Shown here: one piece after another, positions 1 to 7,934 of the stretch
Layout of the letters: each line of letters begins with the position of its first letter
How positions within the stretch are numbered: the stretch's first letter is position 1
Assembly (NCBI GenBank): GCA_021806745.1
Contig: JAJZQS010000010.1
Coordinates: 1-41,820, forward strand
DNA from: a bacterium
GTDB lineage: Bacteria; Elusimicrobiota; Elusimicrobia; UBA1565; UBA9628
DNA: 41,820 bases
Direction of reading: 5' to 3'
Notes under the pieces: generated by a model
Database searches by the model: none
The model's input: the letters and a program-made list of their open reading frames with translations, nothing else
What the model was told of the DNA's origin: nothing
Program-made: the position numbers and the translations under genes

Positions 1-123
1 GTCCAACGGCAGAATCGCCACGCGTACCTTGGCCGGCGGGAGCACCGTCACGCCTTGCTTGCGCCAAGGCGCGCATCCCGTCAGAAGGACGAAGGCGAAC
101 AGATGAGGGAGAAGGCGCGGCAT
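1..123 (-). CDS. Lipoprotein, N-terminal part only (runs off the window)
   Basis: The minus strand reads from an ATG at 123-121 for 41 codons to the window edge with no stop. The product begins MPRLLPHLFAFVLLTGCAPW: a short basic start, a hydrophobic stretch and a lipobox L-T-G-C with Cys17 as the expected lipidated residue. The visible mature part ends in KVRVAILPLD, a beta-strand of the kind that opens CsgG- or TolB-N-like domains, but too little is present to name the family. It lies 14 nt downstream of the DsrE-like gene on the same strand, with a GAGG just upstream as a possible ribosome binding site, so the two probably form one operon. An outer-membrane-anchored periplasmic protein is inferred. 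Confidence 0.6.
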   Translation of the reverse strand, partial: MPRLLPHLFAFVLLTGCAPWRKQGVTVLPPAKVRVAILPLD

Positions 124-137
124 CGGGTCCAAAGGCC

Positions 138-323
138 TCAGAAGGTGACGACCTTATCGCTCTCCCGCACGATGTCGTACATGTCCTTCATCGTCGAGAT
201 CGGACACATCTGCGAAGCTTCCTGCTCCCGCGCCTTGATGCAGGTGCCGCAGGCGTAGATATTCCCGCCGGATTTGAGAAATTTCTCCGCGTCATTCGGC
301 GATATGATGATTCCCAGCTTCAT
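138..323 (-). CDS. Shortened DsrE/DsrF-like sulfur-relay family protein
   Basis: The ATG at 323 is preceded by GAGGAGA at a good distance and gives 61 residues; an ATG 12 codons further upstream lacks such support. The C-terminal part (GGNIYACGTC, CPISTMKDMYDIV, ESDKVVTF) is what I know from small DsrE-like proteins of about 105-115 residues. The first 11 residues (MKLGIIISPND) also match the usual start. The roughly 45 residues normally between these parts are absent, so the gene looks like an in-frame internal deletion. The two Cys of ACGTC and the Cys of CPIS remain. Family members bind or relay sulfur or form small oligomers. With the first Rossmann-like half missing, function is doubtful. 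A minus-strand lipoprotein gene follows at once. Confidence 0.65.
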   Translation of the reverse strand: MKLGIIISPNDAEKFLKSGGNIYACGTCIKAREQEASQMCPISTMKDMYDIVRESDKVVTF

Positions 324-372
324 GCGGTCTCCTCGAAATGAGGTCGGCGACGATCCCAATGTATCGTACCAT

Positions 373-387
373 ACCGATCGTGTCGGT
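373..387. promoter_or_regulatory. Inverted repeat between divergent genes, possible operator
   Basis: ACCGA, five bases, then TCGGT form a perfect 5-bp dyad in the AT-richer spacer between the minus-strand DsrE-like gene and the plus-strand promoter at 415-443. A repressor or activator site acting on either side is possible. The dyad is short and could be chance. Confidence 0.25.
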
Positions 388-414
388 TACCGTTTATTGG
401 TTTTGAAACGGTCA

Positions 415-443
415 TTGACAAATTTCGGCGCTCGGCCTATAAT
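415..443 (+). promoter_or_regulatory. Consensus sigma70 promoter (TTGACA, 17 bp, TATAAT)
   Basis: TTGACA at 415-420 and TATAAT at 438-443 are both exact consensus with a 17-bp spacer. The expected transcription start falls at or beside the ATG at 450, so the first ORF would be leaderless. All genes from 450 to 7351 lie downstream on the same strand, so this may be the main promoter of the metal-efflux operon. Confidence 0.8.
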
Positions 444-449
444 CCCCGC

Positions 450-848
450 ATGACGTCGCGGCGCGCGTTGGGCGGGTTTTTTGCGGTCGTTTTCGGCGCG
501 GCGGGCTTGTGTCGCTTCGCGTGCGCGGAGTCCTTCGCCGCGCCAAGCGCCGTCGCGCCTTGCTGCGGAGGCGGCGTCGCAGCCTCGCGCCGCTGCCACC
601 CGTCTTCCCGCCGCGCTCCGTGCTGCGCGCGCGGCGTCGCCGACGCGCAGGCGCTGCCGCCCTCTCTGCCGGCTCGCCCGGCTTTCCGCGGCGCGCTCGT
701 CGCCGTCGTCTTCGCGCGGCCGCTCGCCGTCCCCGCGCCCGCCGCCGTCGCTTCGCTTCAGTCCTCCCGCGCGCCGCCGGGCGCCGGTCTGCCTCGTCCC
801 GCGCGCGATCCGCGCTCTCCCCGCCCGCCGCCCTCCCGGGCGGCCTGA
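450..848 (+). CDS. Hypothetical Cys-rich exported protein, possibly leaderless
   Basis: The ORF starts 6 nt after a perfect -10 box and has no Shine-Dalgarno sequence. The 132-residue product begins with a plausible signal peptide (basic MTSRR, a hydrophobic core, a cleavage-like A-C-A before ESF). It then becomes a low-complexity Ala/Pro/Arg chain with Cys pairs (PCC, RRC, APCC) near residues 38-60. Almost every third codon position is G or C, as expected for coding in this genome, but two other frames are also open here, so coding is not certain. I recognise no family. Position ahead of a metal-efflux operon and the Cys pairs would fit a small metal-binding or leader protein; that is speculation. 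Confidence 0.4.
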   Translation: MTSRRALGGFFAVVFGAAGLCRFACAESFAAPSAVAPCCGGGVAASRRCHPSSRRAPCCARGVADAQALPPSLPARPAFRGALVAVVFARPLAVPAPAAVASLQSSRAPPGAGLPRPARDPRSPRPPPSRAA

Positions 849-956
849 GACTCGGCCTGCTGCCGAGCCCTCGCCGTCGCCGACCCGCCTAGGCGCGCTT
901 TCGTGCGCCGCCGTGGAGGAGCAGCTTCATTAAAGACGCCGCATCCTGGAGACAAC

Positions 957-1352
957 ATGAAACTCATCGCCGCCGTCCTCGCCGTTGCCGTCGCCGGAAT
1001 CATGACTTCCGCCGCATGGTCGCATGAAGGAACCGACGCCGAACACGGCGCCGGAGGCATGGAGATGACGGTCAAAGGGGAGCTCGTGGACCTGGCCTGC
1101 TACATGCCGCACCAAGGCCGCGGAAAGAAGCACGCCGAGTGCGCGCGCATGTGCATCAAGAACGGCGCCCCTCTCGGCTTGCTTGCCGCCGACGGAAAGA
1201 CCTATCTGCTCATCGAGGACCATTCCTCGGCGAAGGCGCGCAAGCCCTACCTCCGCGCCCGGGAACTCGTCGCCGAGACCGTGACCATCCACGGCGACAT
1301 GTATGAGCGCGGCGGCCTTCCCGCCATCGCCGTTGAGAGCGTGACCCAATAG
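957..1352 (+). CDS. Small secreted protein with conserved Cys motifs, metal-operon associated
   Basis: The ATG at 957 follows GGAGA at a normal distance and gives 131 residues; the ORF could extend upstream to 903 but that part has no signal character. Residues 1-22 form a signal peptide (MKLIAAVLAVAVAG... AWSHEG). The mature part reads G-E-L-V-D-L-A-C-Y-M, then H-A-E-C-A-R-M-C, then GAPLGLLAADGKTYLL and a closing VTIHGDMYERGGLPAI. I know this as an uncharacterised periplasmic family with a short OB-like beta fold and three or four conserved Cys, often found near copper or heavy-metal genes. The N-terminal HEGTDAEHG stretch could also bind metal. It is the first well-supported gene of the efflux operon, 2 bp ahead of the DUF2231 gene. 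Confidence 0.75.
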   Translation: MKLIAAVLAVAVAGIMTSAAWSHEGTDAEHGAGGMEMTVKGELVDLACYMPHQGRGKKHAECARMCIKNGAPLGLLAADGKTYLLIEDHSSAKARKPYLRARELVAETVTIHGDMYERGGLPAIAVESVTQ

Positions 1353-1354
1353 CC

Positions 1355-1783
1355 ATGAAGCCCTACCTCTTGCATCCGGCGGCCGTTCATTTCCCGCTGG
1401 CCCTGCTGATCACGGGCCTGGGGTTGTGCGCCGTCGACGCCCGGAGCAAGAGGCCGCCGTGGACGGCCGACGCCGCTTCCTGGCTGTTGTGGCTGGGGAC
1501 GGCGTCGGCCTGGGCGGCGGCGGGCCTGGGGCTGCTCGCGGCCCGCACCGCGCCGCACGCGCCGCCCGCCTGGGAGACGCTGGCCGATCACCGCACGCTC
1601 GGCCTGTGGACCGCGGCGATGTTCACGCTGCTGTCGGCGTGGCGGTTCTTCCGGCCGTCGTGGGCGCCGCGGCTTTTCTTGACGGCGTGGATCGCCGCCT
1701 CGGCCGTGCTCGTCTCGGCGGCGAGGCTGGGCGGCGAACTCGTCTTCGCCTACAACATGGCAACGGCGGCGAACGAACCATGA
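1355..1783 (+). CDS. DUF2231-type four-helix inner-membrane protein
   Basis: The 142-residue product begins MKPYLLHPAAVHFPLALLI; the HPxxVHFPxAL signature is typical of DUF2231 membrane proteins. Four hydrophobic segments are visible (about residues 11-28, 43-60, 83-97 and 107-127), plus a conserved-looking DHRTLGLWT between helices 2 and 3 and GGELVFAYNM at the end. The His residues suggest heme or metal binding, as proposed for the family, but no function is established here. It begins 2 bp after the preceding stop, and its own stop overlaps the ATG of the TolC-like gene (ATGA), so it is co-translated with the efflux system. Confidence 0.8.
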   Translation: MKPYLLHPAAVHFPLALLITGLGLCAVDARSKRPPWTADAASWLLWLGTASAWAAAGLGLLAARTAPHAPPAWETLADHRTLGLWTAAMFTLLSAWRFFRPSWAPRLFLTAWIAASAVLVSAARLGGELVFAYNMATAANEP

Positions 1784-3045
1784 AAATCGACATGCTGGCG
1801 CTCGCGGCGATTCTCGTTGGTTCCATCGGGCGCGCGCAGACCGCCCCGGCGGCATCCTCCGCGACGCTGGCGCTGTCGCAGGCGCTGGAGGCGGCGCGCC
1901 GCGACAATCCGGAATTGAAGGCGGCGCGCGGCGAATGGGAGGCGGCCGAGCAGGCGCCGCAGCAGGCCTCGGCGCTGGAGGACCCCACGGTCTCATTGAT
2001 GGGGATGATCGCCCCGTTTCAGAGTTGGCCCTCCAACGGGCAGATCGGCGTTTCCCAGAGCGTTCCGTTTCCCGGAGTGCTGTCGCTGCGAGGGAGGGCC
2101 GCGGGCCTGGACGCGGAGATGGCGAGGCAGGCCTATCGCGCCAAGACGCTGTCGGTCCTGGCCGAGACGGTCGACGCCTACTACGAGCTCTATTTTCTCC
2201 TGCGGACTCGGGCGATATTGAAGGAGCAGACGAGCGTGCTGGAGCGCGCCGCGCGCGTGGCCGAAAAGAAGTATGCCGTCGGCCGCGAGCCCCAGGCCAG
2301 GGTCTTTCGCGCGCAGGTCGAATTGGCCGGTCTGGCCACCGACTTGGTGACGAGCGAGCAGCGGATCGCCAGCGCGCGCGCCCGGCTCAACGCCCTTCTC
2401 GACCGCCCGCCGCGATCGCCGCTGGGCGAGCCGCTCGGCCCGCCCGTGCCGGCGTCGGGCTGGGATGTCGGGTCCTTGAGCGCGGCGGCGCTGGCGTCGC
2501 GTCCGGAACTGCTCGCGCTGAGAGCTCTTGAAGGACGGCGCGGCGTGGAGCGAAGCCTCGCGCTGCGCAAGTATTTTCCCGATTTCACGATCGGCTATCA
2601 GTACATGGGGCCCGGGATGTCCTACACGGGGCGCGCCGCCGGCGCCGGGCAACTCGGCTTGAGCCTGCCGCTCTGGCTGGGAAAGAACGGGGCTGCGGTG
2701 CGCGAGGCGGACTCGCGGCGGGACGCCTCGCGCATGAGCGTCGAGGATTTGAGCAACCGGACGCGCTTTCAAGTGGAGGACCTCGTCGTCAAGCTCGAGA
2801 CGGAGGCGCGCCTGTCCAAGCTTTACGACGACACCGTCTTGCCTCAGGCGCAGGCGGCCTTGGAGTCCACGCAAAGCGCCTACGAGAGCGACGCCGCGGG
2901 TTTCTTGGACTTGCTGGACGCGGAGCGCGAGCTTCTTCGCTTCGAGTTGGAGCACGAGCGTCACCTCGTCGACTACGCCGAGGACTTGGCAGAGCTCGAG
3001 AGAATCGTCGGCGGGACTTTGCCGCCTCCGGGAGAAAAAAAATGA
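1780..3045 (+). CDS. CusC/CzcC-type outer-membrane efflux protein (TolC family)
   Basis: The ATG at 1780 overlaps the previous stop (ATGA), and the product of 421 residues begins with a signal peptide (MKIDMLALAAILVGSIGRAQ). The open frame continues upstream to 1426, but that part is antisense-like and unlikely to be translated. Two outer-membrane efflux repeats are visible, each with long Ala/Glu/Arg-rich helices: ALEAARRDNPELKAARGEWE opens the first, LASRPELLALRALEGRRGVE the second. VSQSVPFPGVL and LSLPLWLG are the usual membrane beta-strand segments. It should form the trimeric outer-membrane channel of the CusCBA-type pump encoded with the next two genes. Length is normal for the family. 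The stop overlaps the next start. Confidence 0.92.
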   Translation: MKIDMLALAAILVGSIGRAQTAPAASSATLALSQALEAARRDNPELKAARGEWEAAEQAPQQASALEDPTVSLMGMIAPFQSWPSNGQIGVSQSVPFPGVLSLRGRAAGLDAEMARQAYRAKTLSVLAETVDAYYELYFLLRTRAILKEQTSVLERAARVAEKKYAVGREPQARVFRAQVELAGLATDLVTSEQRIASARARLNALLDRPPRSPLGEPLGPPVPASGWDVGSLSAAALASRPELLALRALEGRRGVERSLALRKYFPDFTIGYQYMGPGMSYTGRAAGAGQLGLSLPLWLGKNGAAVREADSRRDASRMSVEDLSNRTRFQVEDLVVKLETEARLSKLYDDTVLPQAQAALESTQSAYESDAAGFLDLLDAERELLRFELEHERHLVDYAEDLAELERIVGGTLPPPGEKK

Positions 3046-4097
3046 AAATGACCCTGGTCGTCGCCGTCGCGCTCGCCGCTCTTGCCGCCTGCGGGCGCTC
3101 CGACGGCCGGATTTCGGACGGCAAGCCCGGGCGAAAGATATTGTTCTATCGCTCCCCCATGGACCCCGGTCAGACCTCGCCCGTGCCGGCCAAGGACTCG
3201 ATGGGGATGGACTTCGTTCCCGTCTACGCCGACGAAAAAACCTCGGCCGACGCGGAACCCGGAAGCTTTCGCGTGGGAGAGGGGCGCCTCCAGCTCATCG
3301 GCGTGACCGGCGAGCCGGCGCGCTCGGCCGACCTGATCCGCTCCATCCGCGCCGTCGGGCGCATCGCCTACGATCCGGAACTCTATCGCACCCAAGAAGA
3401 GTACATCGCCGCCCTCGCCGCGGCGCGCCAGGCCGAAGGCAGCAGCTTGGCCCAAACCTCCCCGCGCGCCCGGTCGCTGCTTGCGTCCAGCCGCCTGCGC
3501 CTGCGCCTGCAGGGGCTGACCGACGCGCAGATCGACGCCTTGGGCGTGATCGGTAAACCCGACATGGGACTGCTGTTGTCTTCCGGCAAGGGCGGGATCT
3601 TGTGGCTCTACGCCGAGATCTACGAGTCCGACCTTCCGCTGGTTCGGGTTGGGCAGGCCGTGGAGGCGACGACGCGGTCGCTGCCCGGAGAGGCGTTTCG
3701 CGGCGTCATCGCCTCGATCGACCCAGTCTTGAACCCCAAGACGCGCACGGCGCGCGCGCGCATACGCGTGACCGATCCCCGGGGACTTTTGCGCCCCGAC
3801 ATGTATCTCGACGCCGACATCCGCGTCGATTTGGGCCGGCGCCTGACCGTCCCCCGCGACGCGGTGGTCGACACGGGAACGCGGCAGGTCGTCTTCATCC
3901 TGCGCGGCGGCGGCGTCGTCGTGGCGCGGCCGGTGCGCCTGGGCGAGAGCTCCGACGATCGCGTGGAGGTCGCCTCGGGCCTGTCGGAAGGCGACGAGGT
4001 CGTGACCAGCGGGAACTTCCTCATCGACTCGGAGTCCAACTTGAAGGCGGCCCTGGCCGGCATGGGCATGGATCGGGACGCGGGAGTCAAGCCGTGA
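3042..4097 (+). CDS. CusB/CzcB-type periplasmic adaptor with heavy-metal-binding domain
   Basis: The 351-residue product starts at an ATG overlapping the previous stop. Its N-terminus (MKMTLVVAVALAALAACGRS) carries a lipobox-like LAAC, so it is probably a lipoprotein. Residues 30-63 contain the heavy-metal-binding domain YRSPMDPG... KDSMGMDFVPVY, with Met pairs and a Tyr typical of Cu/Ag-linked adaptors. An alpha-hairpin and barrel-sandwich hybrid follow (LRLQGLTDAQIDALG, then LLSSGKGGILWLYAEIYESDL), then beta-barrel and membrane-proximal domains (LNPKTRTARARIRVTDP, LTVPRDAVVDTGTRQVVFI, VASGLSEGDEVVTSGNFLIDSESNL). It links the RND pump in the inner membrane to the TolC-like channel. The Met-rich domain points to Cu(I)/Ag(I) rather than Co/Zn/Cd, but specificity is inferred. 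Confidence 0.92.
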   Translation: MKMTLVVAVALAALAACGRSDGRISDGKPGRKILFYRSPMDPGQTSPVPAKDSMGMDFVPVYADEKTSADAEPGSFRVGEGRLQLIGVTGEPARSADLIRSIRAVGRIAYDPELYRTQEEYIAALAAARQAEGSSLAQTSPRARSLLASSRLRLRLQGLTDAQIDALGVIGKPDMGLLLSSGKGGILWLYAEIYESDLPLVRVGQAVEATTRSLPGEAFRGVIASIDPVLNPKTRTARARIRVTDPRGLLRPDMYLDADIRVDLGRRLTVPRDAVVDTGTRQVVFILRGGGVVVARPVRLGESSDDRVEVASGLSEGDEVVTSGNFLIDSESNLKAALAGMGMDRDAGVKP

Positions 4098-7000
4098 TCG
4101 AACGGCTCATCGCTTGGTGCGCGAAGAACCGCTTTTTCGTTTTCCTGGGGCTTGTCTTCGCCGTCGCCTGGGGGATGTTCGCGCTCAAGAACATTCCGCT
4201 CGACGCCATCCCCGATCTGTCGGACGTGCAGGTCATCGTGTTCACGGATTGGCCGGGACGCTCCCCGGGCCTCGTGGAAGACCAGGTCACCTATCCGATC
4301 GTGAGCGCGATGATCGCCGCTCCCAAGGTCCAGACCGTGCGCGGCTACTCTTTCTTCGGGTCGTCGTTCGTCTACATCGTCTTCAAGGACGGCGCGGACA
4401 TGTACTGGGCGCGCTCGCGCACGCTCGAGTATCTGTCCGGCATCGAGGGCCGCCTGCCGGCGGGCACTCATCCCGCGCTCGGGCCCGACGCCACCGGGGT
4501 GGGCTGGGGCTTCGAGTACGCGCTGGTCGACAAGACCGGCCGCCACAGCCTTGCCGACCTGCGTTCGTTCCAGGATTGGTCCCTGCGCTATTGGTTGGAA
4601 TCGGTCCCGGGCGTGGCCGAGGTGGCCTCGATCGGCGGCTTCGTCAAGCAGTACCAAGTGGAGGTCAATCCTGACGCCTTGCTGGCCTACGACATCCCCT
4701 TTCACGCCGTCGTCGCGGCGCTGAGGCGCTCCAACAACGACGTGGGCGGCGGAGTCCTGGAAATGAGCGAACACGAGTACATGGTGCGCGGCCGCGGCTA
4801 CATCAAGAGCCTCGCCGACGTCGAGGACGTCCCCGTGGGTCTGGACGCGCACGGCGTGCCGGTGCTGATCAAGAATGTCGCGCGCGTACATTTCGGGCCC
4901 GACATGCGCCGTGGCGCGGCCGAACTCGACGGCGAGGGGGAGACGGCGGGCGGCATCGTGGTCGTGCGCTACGGCGAGAACGCGCTGAAGGTGCTGGACG
5001 CCGTCAAGAAGAAGATCGCCCAGACGAAGGCGGGTTTCCCGGCGGGCGTGGAGCTGGTCCCCACTTACGACCGCACCGACCTCATCGAGCGCTCCATCGA
5101 CACGCTCAAGCACAAGCTCGCCGAGGAGCTGCTGATCGTCAGCCTCGTCATCGTCGTTTTTTTGTGGCATTTTCGCAGCGCGCTGGTGCCGATACTTTCC
5201 TTGCCGATCGCGGCGCTGCTGGCGTTCATCCCGATGTACTACATGGGCTTGAGCGCCAACATCATGTCGCTTGGGGGCATCGCCATCGCCATAGGCGCCA
5301 TGGTCGACGCCGCCGTCATCATGGTCGAAAACGCGCACAAGCGGCTGGAGGAGTGGGAGGCGGGCGGCAAAAATGAGCCGGTGGACGGCGTTCTCCTGCG
5401 CGCGACGCAGGAGGTGGGCAGACCGCTGTTTTTCTCCCTGCTCGTCATCGCGGTCAGCTTCATGCCGGTGTTCACGCTGGAGGCCCAGGAAGGCCGATTG
5501 TTCAAGCCCCTGGCCTTCACGAAGAATTTCTCGATGCTGTTTGCCGCCGTCGTCGCGGTGACCCTGGTCCCGGTGCTCATGCAGATCCTCCTGCGGCCGG
5601 CGCGCGAACTGCGCTTGAAGTCTCCGGCGCTCTCGCGGCTGGTCAATTTCTTCTGGGCCGGGAGGATTTTTCGCGAGGAAGAGCATCCGGTCAGCCGCGC
5701 GCTGTTCAAGGTCTACGAACCGGTCTTGCGTTGGGTCCTGGACCGCCGCTTCTGGGCGATCGCGGCCAGCGCGGCGTTGGTTTTGTTGACGATCCCGATC
5801 TACTCCCGGCTGGGCTCGGAGTTCATGCCCCCGCTCAACGAGGGCGACATCCTCTACATGCCCAGCACCTTGCCCGGCATCGCCATCGAGCCGGCCAAGC
5901 GCTGGCTGCAGGCGCAGGATCGAATCCTCAAGAGCTTCCCGGAAGTCGAGCACGTCTTCGGCAAGATCGGCCGGGCGAGCACGCCCACCGATCCGGCGCC
6001 GCTGGAGATGGTCGAGACGATCGTCAAGCTCAAGCCCCAAGATCAGTGGCCGCCCGTGGCGCGCGAGCGCCGCCTGCTGGGGCTTCATTGGACCACGCGT
6101 CGGCCGCGCACCTGGGATGAACTCGTCTCCGCGATGGACCATGCGCTCCAGCTCCCGGGAACGACCAACGCCTGGACCATGCCCATCAAGACCCGCATCG
6201 ACATGCTGAGCACGGGCATCCGCACGCCGGTGGGCATCAAGGTCTTCGGGCCGGATTTGAGCGTCATCGAGCGCCTGGGAAAAGAGATCGAGGGCGTCGT
6301 GGCGAAAATCCCCGGCGCGCGCAGCGTCTACGCCGAGCGTGTGACCGGCGGTTATTACCTGGATTTCACCGTCCGGCGCCGCGAGGCGGCGCGCTACGGG
6401 CTGACCGTCGGCGACGTGGAGGACGTCGTCGAGACGGCCATCGGCGGCATGAACGTCACGACGACCGTCGAAGGCCGCGAGCGTTATCCGGTCAACGTGC
6501 GCTACCCGCGCGGGCTGCGCGACGACGTCCAGCGCCTTAAGCGCGTGCTTGTGCCCACGCCTTCCGGCGCCCAGGTGCCCATCGTGCAGCTCGCGGACAT
6601 CCGCGTCGTCGCCGGACCGCCGTCGATCAAGGACGAGGAGGGAATGCTGACGGGCTGGGTCTACGTGGACTTGGATCCCGGCCGCGGCGTCGGCGGCTTC
6701 GTGGAGCAGGCGCGGGCGCGCGTGGCGCGGGAGGTGGCGCTGCCTCCGGGCTATGCCTTGGAATGGAGCGGACAATTCGAGTACATGCAGCGCGCCAAAA
6801 AGCGCCTGCAAATCGTCGTCCCGTTGACCGTGCTCGTCATTTTCGTGCTTCTTTTCGTCAATACCGGCTCGTGGATCAAGACCGGGATCGTGTTTTTGGC
6901 CGTGCCGTTCTCTCTGGTGGGCGCCGTGTGGCTGCTGTGGATTCTGGGCTACAACATGTCGGTGGCCGTTTGGGTCGGCCTCATCGCGCTGGCCGGCGTC

Positions 7001-7351
7001 GACGCGGAAACGGGCGTCATCATGTTGCTCTACTTGGACATGGCCTACGCCGAGCGCGCCGCCGCCGGGCGCATGCGCACGCTCGAAGACCTCGAGGAGG
7101 CGGTGATGCACGGCGCGGTCAAGCGCATCCGGCCCAAGATGATGACGGTGCTCTGCCTGTTCATGGGCCTGTTGCCGATCATGTGGGCGTCCCCGGCCTC
7201 GGCCGGAGCCGACGTGATGAAGCGCATCGCGGCACCCATGGTCGGCGGCATCGTGACCTCCTTCATCCTCGAGCTTCTGATCTACCCCGCGATCTTCACG
7301 GTTTGGAAGTGGCGCGGCGAGATGCGCGGCGGCCGGGTCGGGGGTTCCTGA
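4094..7351 (+). CDS. CusA/CzcA family heavy-metal efflux RND transporter
   Basis: The start is a GTG at 4094 in a GTGA overlap with the adaptor stop; the frame is open upstream to 3602, but the protein family begins at IERLIAWCAKNRFFVF. The 1085-residue product has the RND plan: TM1, then the porter motif PLDAIPDLSDVQVIV and DWPGRSPGLVEDQVTYPI, a helix bundle near 5110-5640 with AIGAMVDAAVIMVENAHKRL, a second porter half, and a second bundle with AGVDAETGVIMLLYLD, which carries the acidic proton-relay residues. The proton-motive force drives export of metal from periplasm or cytosol through the TolC-like channel. Cu(I)/Ag(I) is my preferred substrate because of the adaptor, but the CzcA-like subgroup (Co, Zn, Cd) cannot be excluded. 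No dedicated regulator is encoded next to it. Confidence 0.95.
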   Translation: MIERLIAWCAKNRFFVFLGLVFAVAWGMFALKNIPLDAIPDLSDVQVIVFTDWPGRSPGLVEDQVTYPIVSAMIAAPKVQTVRGYSFFGSSFVYIVFKDGADMYWARSRTLEYLSGIEGRLPAGTHPALGPDATGVGWGFEYALVDKTGRHSLADLRSFQDWSLRYWLESVPGVAEVASIGGFVKQYQVEVNPDALLAYDIPFHAVVAALRRSNNDVGGGVLEMSEHEYMVRGRGYIKSLADVEDVPVGLDAHGVPVLIKNVARVHFGPDMRRGAAELDGEGETAGGIVVVRYGENALKVLDAVKKKIAQTKAGFPAGVELVPTYDRTDLIERSIDTLKHKLAEELLIVSLVIVVFLWHFRSALVPILSLPIAALLAFIPMYYMGLSANIMSLGGIAIAIGAMVDAAVIMVENAHKRLEEWEAGGKNEPVDGVLLRATQEVGRPLFFSLLVIAVSFMPVFTLEAQEGRLFKPLAFTKNFSMLFAAVVAVTLVPVLMQILLRPARELRLKSPALSRLVNFFWAGRIFREEEHPVSRALFKVYEPVLRWVLDRRFWAIAASAALVLLTIPIYSRLGSEFMPPLNEGDILYMPSTLPGIAIEPAKRWLQAQDRILKSFPEVEHVFGKIGRASTPTDPAPLEMVETIVKLKPQDQWPPVARERRLLGLHWTTRRPRTWDELVSAMDHALQLPGTTNAWTMPIKTRIDMLSTGIRTPVGIKVFGPDLSVIERLGKEIEGVVAKIPGARSVYAERVTGGYYLDFTVRRREAARYGLTVGDVEDVVETAIGGMNVTTTVEGRERYPVNVRYPRGLRDDVQRLKRVLVPTPSGAQVPIVQLADIRVVAGPPSIKDEEGMLTGWVYVDLDPGRGVGGFVEQARARVAREVALPPGYALEWSGQFEYMQRAKKRLQIVVPLTVLVIFVLLFVNTGSWIKTGIVFLAVPFSLVGAVWLLWILGYNMSVAVWVGLIALAGVDAETGVIMLLYLDMAYAERAAAGRMRTLEDLEEAVMHGAVKRIRPKMMTVLCLFMGLLPIMWASPASAGADVMKRIAAPMVGGIVTSFILELLIYPAIFTVWKWRGEMRGGRVGGS

Positions 7352-7376
7352 AACATCCGCGCGCAATTCCTACAAT
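7348..7376 (+). promoter_or_regulatory. Promoter of the carbonic anhydrase gene (leaderless type)
   Basis: CTGAAA at 7348-7353 and TACAAT at 7371-7376 are separated by 17 bp. The ATG at 7383 lies 6 nt after the -10 box and no Shine-Dalgarno sequence precedes it, so the mRNA is predicted to start at the initiation codon. Confidence 0.55.
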
Positions 7377-7382
7377 GGGCGC

Positions 7383-7922
7383 ATGCATAACTTCCAGGAA
7401 GTGCGCTCCGAAGCCGACATCCCCGAGCGCTACAGAGACACGCCCGTCGGCGAACTGTTGCGCTACCATGACCTCGGCGCGCCGCGCGACCGCCGCGCCG
7501 ACAAGCCGAGGCTTCTCATCGGCATGTGCATGGACAGCCGCAAGCACCTGCGCATCCCCGACAACTTCGCCTTCATCCTGCGCACCGGAGGGGCGAACCT
7601 GCGCCTGGCCGAGTTTCGCGTCTCCTACGCGATCGCCGTGGGCGGCGTGCGCGCGATCGCGCTGATGGGCCACACGAACTGCGGCATGTCGGGCCTGATC
7701 AACCGCCGCGCGGCGTTCGTGGACGGGCTTGTCGAGGTGGGGTGGTCGCGCGCGGCGGCCGAGGAGCATTTCGACCGCCTCGCGTCCGAGCACGAGATCG
7801 GCCCCGAGGGGGATTTCATCCGCGCCGAGGCCCGGCGTCTGCGCGCGCTGTATCCGAAAGTGCTGGTCGCGCCCATGCTCTACCGCGTCGAAGACGACAC
7901 CGTCGCCCTGCTCAAGGAGTAG
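7383..7922 (+). CDS. Beta-class carbonic anhydrase
   Basis: The 179-residue product carries the beta-carbonic-anhydrase zinc site: C49-M-D51-S-R53 and H97-T-N-C100-G, giving Cys49, His97 and Cys100 as ligands with the Asp51/Arg53 dyad. The core between (FAFILRTGGANL, VSYAIAVGGVRAIALMGHTNCGM) matches the family's parallel sheet. It interconverts CO2 and bicarbonate in the cytoplasm. The start at 7383 is chosen because a -10 box sits exactly 6 nt upstream and family homology begins soon after. It is transcribed alone, separated from the RND gene, and converges on the next minus-strand gene with a 12-bp gap. A role in pH or carbon supply is usual for the family. Confidence 0.9.
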   Translation: MHNFQEVRSEADIPERYRDTPVGELLRYHDLGAPRDRRADKPRLLIGMCMDSRKHLRIPDNFAFILRTGGANLRLAEFRVSYAIAVGGVRAIALMGHTNCGMSGLINRRAAFVDGLVEVGWSRAAAEEHFDRLASEHEIGPEGDFIRAEARRLRALYPKVLVAPMLYRVEDDTVALLKE

Positions 7923-7934
7923 CGGCCGCGGCGG

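Noticed and set aside
481-933. Two further overlapping frames (481-933 and 509-892) in the pyrimidine-rich region
   Set aside because: They are Arg/Ser/Ala/Pro low-complexity without signal peptide, promoter spacing or ribosome binding site; the frame from 450 has the better support.
1426-1779. N-terminal extension of the TolC-like protein
   Set aside because: It overlaps the whole DUF2231 gene in another frame and is Gly/Arg/Val-rich; the real start at 1780 gives a signal peptide.
3620-7366. 1248-residue open frame on the minus strand opposite the RND pump
   Set aside because: High GC at third positions keeps the antisense frame open. The product is rich in His, Asp, Arg and Gln with no domain or membrane helix, while the plus strand encodes a full CusA-type protein.
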